Source of the DNA: Ciona intestinalis
Taxonomy: Eukaryota; Chordata; Ascidiacea; Phlebobranchia; Cionidae
Reading direction: 5' to 3'
DNA length: 64,000 nucleotides
Assembly (NCBI RefSeq): GCF_000224145.3
Contig: NC_020175.2
Location: forward strand, 3,300,381 to 3,364,380
Of this stretch, positions 45,090 through 56,500 are shown piece after piece (position 1 is the stretch's first letter; the number at the start of each line of letters is the position of its first letter). Below the pieces are notes generated by a model, which saw only the letters and a list, made by a program, of their open reading frames with translations, had not been told where the DNA came from and searched no databases. Position numbers and translations under genes: made by a program.

Positions 45090-48022
45090 TCTGCAGGTCC
45101 GTCGCCTTTTTTGCACTGGCCTTTATAGGTCGCACCGAACTGTCTGAAATATGCTAAATATGTATTCCCGGTGGTCGAATGCGAAATCCCAAACTGAAAG
45201 TCTGACGTGCCACTGACTCCCAACATAGCTTTGCACTCAAAAATGCGCAAGTTAAAATTGACCACCTGACAAAACTGTCTTGTTAATGCGCAATACGTAC
45301 GATTTGAGGTAAACCTACGTGTTGGCTGAAGCTAGATTAAACCACAGCGGTGCAAATGTGAAATCTGTTCTTAACCACTTACCATTGATTTCTGATCATT
45401 AATCAATGTACATCGGATACTTTCAGGACACTGCTTTTAACTGTTGCCGTTTGTGAATGTTTTCATGCGAATACAGCAGGGAACAAAACGCTAGACAGAA
45501 AGTCGCATTAACAGCGTTCTCCGTGTTTTACATTCGAACTTAATTAGTCGACACATATGCAGCTGTCATTTTATTAAAATCCTAATCCACGCAATGAAAG
45601 GCCTGCTTTTTATATTCCCTATAGCCACCTATTTTTACTCAAATATATATTTTATTTATAGTTACTGCTTCCGAATAAATACTAGGGTGGGGTGGGGAAA
45701 GATGGGACACCTTTTCATCTAATTTTTTCGTCACGTTTAGTAGTGAACAAAGAACATTTATAGAATTTTAAAACCGTATCATCACGACTCATATAGACCG
45801 TTGTTAATTGTTTAAAACACGATCAGGATATTTGAATATTATGTTCTAAAGGTGTCCCATTTTCCCTTACCCTACTATATATAGTATAGGGTGGGGTAAG
45901 ATCTTACTTGTTTAATTCTCTTTTCTCGTCATATAGTAAATAAAGAATATTTTTTTTAAATATATAACTTAGCCCGGCGACTCTAAAATTATCAATTGTT
46001 TACGTTCAGATTCAGATAATTTATGATTTTTAGGTGCTAACATGTGTTCCATCATCTTACAGTTGTTAACGCTTTCTAAACCACACGCTGTATAGGCTAT
46101 ATAACAATCTTTCCAAGGCAGTTAAACGCATTTATGGTCGTACTCTGCACGTTCACCTACCGTACTTAATTTTTCAACATACTTGGTAACTCGTAAGCTG
46201 GCACGAGGTGTATGAAACAAAACACCCGTGTTTAACGACTGCCGTTTTATCCGGTCAGGCGAGGATAAAGTAAGTTACATGCATTATTGGAAACTACAAG
46301 TTCAATTATATGCAACCCGTTTAATATTTACATTTCAAGGTTGGTCTAGTTTTCTAGTAGTCACCGGTATGGAATATAGGATTAAATTCCTGGCAGAAAT
46401 TTTTATCGATTGCAGTTTTGCCGTTGATTACCTTCTCTTCGTTGTTCTAATATAGTACTGTGGGATAACATGATAGTTTAATCAATTAACAACGATCTAT
46501 ATGTGAGTCAAGAAGATACGGTTCTATAATTCGCTGAATGTTATGTGTTTACTATCAAATGGGACTAGAAAATGGTATGAAAAGGTGTCCCATCTCCCCC
46601 CGCCCTATATATTTCGATAGCCACATGAATTGGGCGCCGATTGCTTTTACACACTGTATTAAGTAGGGTGGGGAAAGATGGGATACCTTTAGCACATAAT
46701 ATCCAAATATTCTTACTGTGTTTTAAACAACTAACAAGTTTATACTGGAGTCTTGAGGTTACGGTTTTATATTTTTTTGAACGTTCTTTGTTTACTACCA
46801 AATGGGACGAGATAATAGAACTAAAAGGTGTCCCATCTCCCCCCACTCTGCTATATTATATGCTCATTGAAACACTTTATCACCACTGCCGTATTTATCT
46901 TAACAATAAGACGCTTGTAATCTCACAAAATCAAACAGCTATGTTATTAAAATCCATTTTGCATTTGCTACTGTTGGTGCTACATTTCCAAGCGTTAATA
47001 TTTAATGCACTGCCTCGCCGCCCTTTTCTACGTTCCGGGTATTTAGAAAATCTGAAAACGCAAGAACACGTTTTACGCTAGTGCTTTAGCTGTTTGAAGA
47101 TGCTTATCTAGTCATATAGTTTTCGATGGCTTTGTAGATACGTAGGTATATGAGCATTCTATTATGTAAACTGAGCTGATGGTTGCTGCTAGTATTAATC
47201 GCCAACGGAAAGTAACCTGATAAATCACACTGTACCCCGAAACCAGTCAAAATACAAATTTACTTCACATAAACTTCCAAATTTGAATCTATAGAACGAG
47301 ATTTTTATCAAAATTAATATTTTAAATGTTAAAACAACTGCATTATGCGTTTTTTTGGCTTAATCACTCACAAACACCAAATAAACATAGAGTGGGAGAA
47401 GATGGGACACCTTTAGCACATAATGTCCAAATATCCTGATCGTGTTTTAAAGGGTCTATGAGAGTCGTGGGGTTATGGTTTTATAATTATTTAAATGTTA
47501 TTTGTTTACTACCAAATAGGACTAGAAAATATAATGAAAAAGTGTCCTATTTTCCCCCAGCCCTACCATACATAAACTGTGATGTGAGTGTGACTAACAG
47601 GCAAACATTTGCAACAATACCAAGCGTCAAATTTTCGTAGAAACAATGAATGACGCACACTCACGCTTTGGTCTCTATAGCTTTTAATAGGAACTGCATA
47701 ATATAACAAGCATAAGACGTAGATAGTTTTATGTAGGGAATACCACGAATGCAGTAGTGATTCATAAAGGGTATGACAGTAATAGGTATAGTAGGCGTTT
47801 TGTTATTACAACGCTAGTATTAATTATGACTAATACATAAAAATTAAACAAAAATGATACGTCAGTTGTATCATAACACAGTTATAGAATGCATAAGTTT
47901 TTCAACTGGCAGAATAATGAGGAGTTATGCTATCCTATTTTTAGTATTGTGAAGGTTAGTGCTGTAAAACACTATATTTGACTATTGGATAAAAAACTGT
48001 GCCTGTAAAAGTACAAAGAAAA
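45090..48022. other. repeat-rich spacer between LF and EF-hand genes
   Basis: No coding exon is supported. MITEs: 45681-45885 (+), a degenerate neighbour 45886-46065, 46451-46612 (-), 46657-46860 (-), 47388-47570 (-). A SINE tail lies at 46176-46285 (GGTAACTCGTAAGCTGGCAC, then CGAGGATAAAGTAAGTTACA). The repeat-free parts, 45090-45680 and 46861-47387, could hold control elements for the two divergent genes. Confidence 0.7.
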
Positions 48023-50020
48023 ATGGCGAACGATTCAAAATCAGGCGTAATGTCAAATCTGGACAAGACCATGACAGAAACTTACAAACTTTTCTGTAAA
48101 TACGATCGGGACAACAGCGAAACATTGGAGGTGTCAGAGCTATTTTTGTTACTTCAGGTATATATGTTCGTTCTGCGGTGTAGTTAGTAGAGTTGGGGAA
48201 GATGGGACACCTTTTCATTCTATTTTCTTGTCCCATATGGTAGTAAACATAGAACATTCAAAGAATAAAAAACTCATCCTCAGCACGATTCCTATAGACC
48301 GTTATTAATTGTTCAAAACATGATCAGGATATTTGGATATTATGTGCTAAAGGTGTACCGCCTTCTCCAACCCTATACTATATATTTTATTGGTAACTCA
48401 ATGGGTGTATGGCTTGACGCTGTTACCATTGCGGATGTGTGTGTCATAGGGCAAGACAGTTTCTTCAACCCAGTTGTCCGCTTGTTTCATACATATGTGT
48501 GTTAAACGGGTACGAGATGTATGAAACAGAACAGCCATGTTATATAGTAGGGTGGGGAAAGACAGGGCACCTTTAAAGGCTTTAGCACATAATATTTAAA
48601 TATCCTGTTTGTGTTTTAGACAATTAACAACGATCTATGGAAGCCGTGAGGACATGGTTTTTATAATTCTTTGGATGTTCTTTGTTTACTACCAAATGGG
48701 ATAAGAAAATAGAATAAAAAGGTGTCCCATCTTACCCCACTCTACTATAACGACTGTCGCTGTCCTATACCAAGCAAGGATAAAGTTACATTCTTGCGTT
48801 CAATATGAAAAGTCCTGTTTTTTTGCTGTGTAACCCTGTTATGCTAAGAGACTGATAAATATTAACAACATATTCGCTTTAAGGACTGCAAGATTCCAAC
48901 CAGCGAGGCAGAGGTCAAAAAATGCCTGAAAGCCATGGACACCAATGGGGACGGTAAGTGTATAACGTTAGAATGTGTTTAATATAGGCTGCAGCCAAGA
49001 CCCGTATTCTGTAAACCTATTGTTTTGTTTTTGCCTGTGTCAGCACATATGTGCGTTTCAGCCATTATCGTGACGTAATTGTGAGCTGGAAATTCGCTTC
49101 AGCAGTCTACCGTCTTTAGACATTGTAAACAAAAGACTAATAATAGAAAACGTATGAGAAAATAAATAAACATATCCTGACACAATAACCCCCTCTGTTA
49201 TGCGACAAGAGTTTTTGTTTCGCTGCGTAGGCAGAAACAAACATATTACTCTAGTAAACAAAATCACGCTGTTGATTTAAAAAAAAGAAATTGTATATAT
49301 AGTAGAGTGAGGAGAAGATGGGACACCTTTTCATTCTGTTTTTTCGTCCCATTTGGTAGTAAACAAAGAGAATTCAAAAATTATAAATTCGTTTCCTCGC
49401 GACTCCCATAGACCTTTGTTATTTGTTTAAAACACGATCAGGGTATTTTAATACTATGTGCTAAAGGTGTTTCATCTTCGGCGCCGTGGCATAGTGGTTA
49501 GCGTGCCTGCCTGTAACCATTAGGTAATGGGTTCAAGGCTCGACGCTGCTACCATTGTGGGCGTATGTGTCCTTGGGCAAGACACCTAACGCCCAGTAGT
49601 CACTATGTCTAAATTATCAGCCATACAGAAAAAAAATCAAAAATAATCACCCACAAAGTAACATACATGGTAACTCGTAAGCTGGCGCGAGGTGGTAAAC
49701 CCGTGTGATAACGACTGTCGTTTGCCGGCCACGCGAGGATAAAGTAAGTTACATTTATTCATTCATTCATCTTCCCCCACACTACTATATGTTGTACAAG
49801 TCCGCTTACAGTGTACCACATTATACTGCCAATGTCGTTAACTTAGTTATGCTTTAACCTGATTTTCTTACTCATGGTAGGAGTTATGGACTTTATGGAA
49901 TTCATGACCTTTCTTGGAATGATATACATGATACGGTTATCGAACAAAACAGCCATCGCGAAAGAAATCAAGAATAAAGCGAAACCCCCTCCACCGATAA
50001 GAAAAAGCAGCTTGTACTGA
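48023..50020 (+). CDS. small two-EF-hand calcium-binding protein, 114 residues
   Basis: Three exons, 48023-48157, 48884-48953 and 49881-50020, join in phase. The start ATG is the first in frame, in AAAATGG context. EF-hand 1 has the canonical 12-residue loop DRDNSETLEVSE after helix TETYKLFCKY. EF-hand 2 has DTNGDGVMDFME after EAEVKKCLKAM, then FMTFLGMIYMI. Both loops keep acidic residues at positions 1, 3 or 5, 9 and 12, so both should bind calcium. The C-terminus is basic and Pro-rich (KAKPPPPIRKSSLY). Loop 1 is not the 14-residue S100 type, so it is not an S100 by that criterion, although the size is similar. I do not recognise a specific orthologue. Introns hold two MITEs and two SINEs, nested in each other. 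ATTAAA at 50084-50089 may be the poly(A) signal. Confidence 0.85.
48184..48385 (+). mobile_element. Ciona MITE, EF-hand gene intron 1
   Basis: Left TAGTAGAGTTGGGGAAGATG, right CCTTCTCCAACCCTATACTA. The core is full length. Confidence 0.86.
48390..48805 (+). repeat. SINE interrupted by a MITE (48541-48750)
   Basis: The SINE reads TTGGTAACTCAATGGGTGTA, GGGCAAGACAGTTTCTTCAA and AAACAGAACAGCCATGTTA. Then comes a full reverse-orientation MITE from TATATAGTAGGGTGGGGAAA to CCCCACTCTACTATA. The SINE resumes with ACGACTGTCGCTGTCC and AAGGATAAAGTTACATTC. Elsewhere the SINE is continuous at this point (GTTATAACGACTG). Confidence 0.85.
49293..49790 (+). mobile_element. MITE interrupted by a full-length SINE (49480-49765) with 9-bp target duplication
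   Basis: The left MITE part (TATATAGTAGAGTGAGGAGA to GCTAAAGGTGTTTCATCTTC) is followed by the SINE GGCGCCGTGGCATAGTGGTT ... AAGTTACATTTATTCA. The MITE then resumes with TTCATCTTCCCCCACACTAC. TTCATCTTC is duplicated on both sides (49471-49479, 49766-49774). This SINE is the best reference copy in the window: a tRNA-like head with A- and B-boxes, a composite body, and an ATTC-repeat tail. Confidence 0.92.
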
Positions 50021-50520
50021 AAAAACATTTACCGAAAATATTTGCATTTTAGTGACCGTTCTGCCAAAATCCCCGTTTTTTTTATTAAATTAAAGAGTTT
50101 TTCCTTTTATTTTATTTGAAAGCAGAACAAAAACATGCATAAAATTAATACCAGAATAAGAAAACTAAATCACAACATCTTACTGGTTCATGAACCAAAC
50201 AAAATAATGTTTGAAGCAACATATATCGTTAATACAGAATCTTATACAAACCTCAGTGAATTTGATAGGACTGTTTAATTCATTATATCATGGGTAATAG
50301 TAGGCCAGTTTTGATTGATTATCTCAATTTTTCAACTTATATTTTTCCTCCCTATATATATTTAAACCGAAATTAACTCGGCAACACTGTAAATCTAACA
50401 GAGCGGAAATTTCAATTTTTGTTTACTAACAGTTCGTTAAGTTCTCGATAGCAACAAGTTCGTATTCTGTACAGTTCTCGTTTTTAAACATATTTCAAAT
50501 GTATTAACTTTTTCCGTGAT

Positions 50521-53500
50521 ATGCAAACGAACGCTTTGACATCGGGATCCGAGATTCTCTTTCACCCACCAGGCTGGTAAGAATATAAGCGACGTTAAGA
50601 ATTAAAATATTACGTCATTTTTTATTTTACAATTTTAGTTTTATACAGACATACGGTTAATAGCTTTTTGTAATTTTTGAGAGTACAGTATAATGTAGAT
50701 AATTGGGTGCTAGTGAAGACCCCCCACATTATTTGCTTATCACTAACCCCTATCTATAACCACTAACTACTAACCCCTATAACCACTAACCCCCTAACCA
50801 TCAACACCTAACCTAGGGGTTAGTGGTTAGCAAAAAAGGTGGGGGGAAAGATTCTTCACTAGCACCGATGATTGTTTGTTCTAAGATTTTATTTTAACCA
50901 GTGGCAATGCCACAGTACCATATAGCCTGTACCATTTCATCACACTGTCTGTCTTAAGTGGAACAAAAAGGGAGTTTTACACATGTAAACATGTTGGGTC
51001 ATAGCAACACATGCATTATTTTGGGTTAGTACTAATTCTTATCCAGTTTGGGCAGTTCCTGACGATGATCTCACGCGTGTATGATGGTTTTTAATGCGTA
51101 CACATCATTAAGAATTCACGAGCAATAAACACACATTTCCAAATCACATTACGAAATCCTACTTAAATAGATACAGATTTGATTCTTTGTTTAATTATTT
51201 GGCGGGCATAAAACAAATTATGCAGTGCATAACCAAAAGTTTGCAAACAAAATCGCTGTGACCTGCCATATTCTGCAAACCAGGTTCTTATTCAATATAT
51301 ATATATATATTTTTTTTTCAGTAACCCATTTTATGTCCCACCCCTCCTATCAAACAACTATCATCCATCTAATCCACAGAATCAACCAACATATGTAAAA
51401 GCCATAGCTCTCACGTAAGCATTTATCTACTGTTGCCCAGCATTTTTGTTGTGCTGCCTAAAAAGATGTCTAAATCTCCGGTTTAGAAAGGATGAGATGA
51501 AAAGTACAAAATTTTGGTACAGTGCATTTAAATTCAGTTTTAATTGAATATACTTTTATGCCATCATAAATTATTAAAAAATTGCTCTTATACGGAATAT
51601 AAGAAAAACCTAATATATTAGTCACATAGTCAGGTGAAAAAATAAGACGCATTTTTACTTTTTTTCTTTAAATTATTTCAAGTAATTTTGTTATGATTTC
51701 AGTTTTAACATGGCCCATACTTCAAAAATACAGTTTTAACATTGATAAACTTAACATTAGAACTTAGCAGGCCCGTATTTTTAAAACATGTATGCTACCA
51801 TGTGTTTGAGCACCCTAGTTCTCCACTTTGAAACAAGTTTTAGGTGTCTATGAAAGCCTCCCTTAATTAAAAGCCTCCCTCAAAAAGCCTTCCTAAATTT
51901 GAAGTATAAGCCTATCAGTTAAACTGTATTTTTAGTTTTTACAATGTTAATTAACTCACTTCAGATTTGTTAAAAAAATGTGTACCACCTATCTTAACTG
52001 TTGTGTGCCGAATAAAATTTATTTGCACCAACAGACCAGAAAAAAAGAGAAACTTTCACCTGAAAGATAACGCATCGTACACACCTTTAAACTACTCATT
52101 TTGTAACGATGATGAAGAAAATGTGGATGTAAATGTACCAGAGAAACCTTCTGACCAAGTATGTAGTGTTGTTACAAGTCCTTGTATCTTATTAAGCTGG
52201 TACCACTGTATGTGTTACAATGTCTTCGCTCGTATTCTTTTAAAAACTCGCCCTATGTGCCTTGAGCCGTATGCGCTCCTCCTGCTCCAGCTCCCACAAA
52301 TTCTCTCCCACGCTGATTACTTTCTAAGTCTCCAACGTAGAGACGGGCGTAGTCTAAGTGTAAAGCCAGTACGTACTGTGTCGTGTTAAGAGTCCGATGT
52401 TCTTTGTTTTTATATGCAGCTTTATATTACAATACGACTTTATCTGACCACGGGTGTTTTACGAACTTGAAGACTATACAAAAGTGTAACATATGCATTG
52501 TGAAATTATAACGTTTAATCTATAAACACATAATGTTCAACAAAGTGAACGCAAGATGAGAGCATCTCTTCTTGGCTGGGCTGTCAAGGGAAGATCTTCC
52601 ATTCATCACCATAACAGCCCTTTTTGCCTACCTCCAGGAAAGTGGCATGAGGTCCATGTGTTAGCACTCCCTTTGGGTAATGGGCCAACCCTTGCCTAAG
52701 TGCTAGGACGTATGGCGTGCCTTGCTGCGGGACCTCACCCACATAGAATAGAATAAACATATAGGCTACTAGACATTTAAAGTTTTTTATAATAAAACCA
52801 GCTTTTAAAGACTTGGTCTAGGTCAAAATCTATTGCATGTATTTCACTCACTGAATTCTAATATTAAACAATGTTAATACAACTGAATGGCATTTCCCAC
52901 CTTAGAAAAGCACCTCATTTCCGTTTTAATTAAATAGATAAGAAAATATCAACCCTTTAAGTAAAGGGGAAACATAAATATTAAATAAGGTGAACATAAG
53001 AAACTAAACTTGATGATTTGTATATTTTTACTTTGTCTTATTGCTTAAAATGACTCTTTTTCAACTTTTTGTTGCTTTAAATGTCACTGTTCTTATTTAA
53101 AAGTAGCCATTACCTTTTATTCTTCCCATTCTTATGGATTACGCATGCCAAGTTTTTGTACTGATACTGATAGTACAAAATATGATGTACATGTAGTGGT
53201 TCCAGCAATGTTTGACAGAGGTGTTCCCTGGAATATGTTTAGCTAATAGTTTCAAAGCATCGTGTTGATATGTCACTTTGTGCGCATATTATGGTAACAT
53301 CGATTTCACTATTTCTGCGTTAACAACAAATTTATGCGTCTGTTGTTGTAGCACAGTTGGTTAGTGCGCCTGCCTCTAACCAAGAGGTAATGGGTTCAAG
53401 GCTCTTCGGTGCCACCATTGTGGACGTATGTGTCTTTGGGCAAGACAGTTAACAGCAATTGCTCCAACCCCAAAATTCACTTTAATAATAAAGAATAATC

Positions 53501-56500
53501 ATCCACAAAGTAACATACTTGGCAACTAGTAAGCTGGCACGAGGTGTATGAAACAGAACATCCGTGTTTAAAGACTGTCGTTTCCCGGCCATGCAAGGAT
53601 AAAGTAAGTTACATTTATTCATCAAAGGCTTTAACCAGATAAGCAGAATGTTTGTTACGAAAATGTTTGTTGTTAAACGCCATCTAAGCCTGTATAAGAA
53701 ACTGATTAAAATTTAGTGCAGCGTTAACTAGAGATAAGCTTACCCTATTAAAAACTCTTACCTACTATTTTTAACAAGTTTTTTCTATTTGTTTTTATGC
53801 AGGTTAAACAGCATTGGGTACCACAACCAAAAAAGCAGGCACCGATATCAACCACTAGAATTCCTATCCCCAAATCTACACTGTCAATTCATGGTGGTTA
53901 TTCAGATACTGGTATGCTAACTGTAATTTACAACTCTAAATAATTTTTAACCTTTTTTCACCACTATTTTACTAAATTAATTTAGTTACAAATAAAGGCT
54001 ATTCAGTTAAAAAGTTATAAATAACAGTATTTAATATTAGTACACTTTTCAACAATTAATATTTATTTTTAAAAATGTAACTTTAATAATAAAAATGCAC
54101 CCTAAAATGTTTTTTTTATATTATTTTACACATATTTTAGATTCTCACCACAAAAGCAAAACGTCACAAAATCTAACCAGCAACTCAAGAGCGCCCTCCA
54201 GGGATAGTCGAGCTATTTCTGTTTCATCAATTTCAGCTCCCGTCCCAAAAATGACGTCAACTCAAAACTCAAAGGGCAAAGTCAGTCCTAATATTTCCAT
54301 GTAAGTACCAAGTATGTATTAGTTATAACATACTAATATAGATACATATAGGTTTTTCAAAACATATACTAAATAGAGCTATTTTTCAATATATGGATGC
54401 CAAAATTACCTAATTTATACAGACCTTAAAAACGTATTATTTTTTATTTCTTAATAATATTGGCAAAAAATATTTTAAGACTCAATTTATTTGTTTTTTC
54501 AATTCTTATTCATGGGTTGCAAATTACTGAAAGTTAATATCATTTCTATGTTTTCAAGGTTGGTTAAAAGGTTCCGTCACGGGAAACCGCAGCCCCCTAG
54601 CGCTCGGAAGTTATCCAACACCTCTTCTACCCCATCTAGTGACAAGAGCAAGTACGAATGGATGTCAACAACCATTCCGTCATCGCAATCAATTAGTGGT
54701 AATTTCGATTTTATTAAATTGATTGTAACTTACTTTATCCTTGCATGGCCGGAAAATGTCAGTCGTTAAACATGAGTGTTCTGTTTCATACACGTCGTGC
54801 CAGCTTACCAGTTACCATGTATGTTACTTCGTGTGTGATTATTTTTCATATTTTTAATGTGTTGCCGATAGTTTAGACAACCTATTAGTGACCACTGGGT
54901 TAGAGCAATTGCCGTTAAGTGTCCTGCCCAAGGAACCATATAATAGCAGCATTAAGCCTTGAACCCATTACCCCTGGGTTAAAGGCACGCTAACAAATTG
55001 CGGCGCCCGGTTCTGTATAGGTGAGGTCCTGTTATAGGCACCAAACTTTTTAAAAATGCACGAGAGGCAGCAAGCAGAGATAGTTAAAAAAAACATTCTT
55101 TTAAAACAAATTTGATGCTCATGTTTGCAAATAAAGTGCCGAAAATTTTATTCCTGTCATGTAACCATTATGTTGGTACAAAGTAATGGGTAAACATTGT
55201 ATTTGTTTAAGTAGTTAAAATATTTTATTTTTCTTCAGCTGTAGCAGAATCCAGCAGTTTAGAAGAAATAAATGATGTGTTTGATTCCAGTCTTGCTGAA
55301 CTACAGAGTCAAGTGGATCAAATACTTAAACAAAGGTGATTTTAATTATTACAATTTGAAGTTTAAAACAGTGCTAATGCTAATATGCAATGATATGGTT
55401 ATATATAGTAGGGTGGAGGAAGATGGGACACATTTTCATTTTATTTTCTTGTCTTTTGGTAGTAAACAAAGAACGTTCAAACAATTATAAAACCGTATCC
55501 TCACGACTCCCATAGACTGTTGTTAATTGTTTAAAACGTGATTAAAACACTGTTACTAATTAATAGGCATATGTGTCGTTTGACAAGTCACTTTACAGTT
55601 GGCCCCAAAACCGCCACAGATTTATATTTTACTGTTAAGTGCTTATTTTGTCTTTACTGGTTTTGTGTCTGTTTTACTTGTTCGTATTTAAAAAAAAAAT
55701 TGATTAATTATAATTCTCATATTTACAGCACTTTTTTTTACCTATAAATATGTGAATAATGTTTCTTTTCTTGTAAATATTTTTTTAACAGCGAGACCCC
55801 ACAATCTTTACCCACCCCTGTCCCAACCCCAATTTTCACCCCGGAAATCCCCAGTTTTAACCCCACACCCACCCCACCCATGTTACAACCCATGGAAAAC
55901 ATATCATCAGCGAAAACTTCTCATATGGTCCCAAGCTTCGTATACAAACCTCAGACACCACAGCAAGGTATTTTTAACTCAACAAACACATGAACAAAGT
56001 ATATTTTTATAACCGTATCCTCAAGACTTTAAAACAGCGTTGTTATTTCTGCAAAATACTATAAAAACTATTACCACTTTATTTTGTTTGTTTTTTTCAA
56101 GTATTGATTTATGTTTAATAAGATAAATTTCAACTTTTGATTAAACTATTTTTAAATTGACATTTTTTCCAAATTTTAATTTTTCCAAATTAAAAAAAAT
56201 CTAATTTTTCAAAATATAATTGAAGTTTTATCTTCAGTTCCCGTTGCTAAGCAACCAGAGGAGCCATTTCCTCCTCGCATCCCAGTCCAAGATGACATCC
56301 TCCAGCAGTGGAGGTTGAAAAGGAAGATGGAGATGGCAAGAGCAACATCTGCAACATCCAGGGATCAAATTTGGAGCTCGTGCCACAGAGGTAGAAGCCC
56401 ACTTATAGTTTAAGTATATGAATGAATGAATGTAACTTACTTTATCCTCGTGTGGAAAAACGATAGTCGTTATCACACGGGTTTAACACCTCGTACCAGC

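Noticed and set aside
45080..45265. 61-codon minus-strand ORF upstream of the LF gene
   Set aside because: It lies across the presumed LF core promoter, has no motif and no upstream exon.
49480..49560. tRNA gene-like head with A- and B-boxes (also at 53350, 26850, 6600)
   Set aside because: Each continues into the SINE body and occurs in many copies; no complete cloverleaf with acceptor stem was found.
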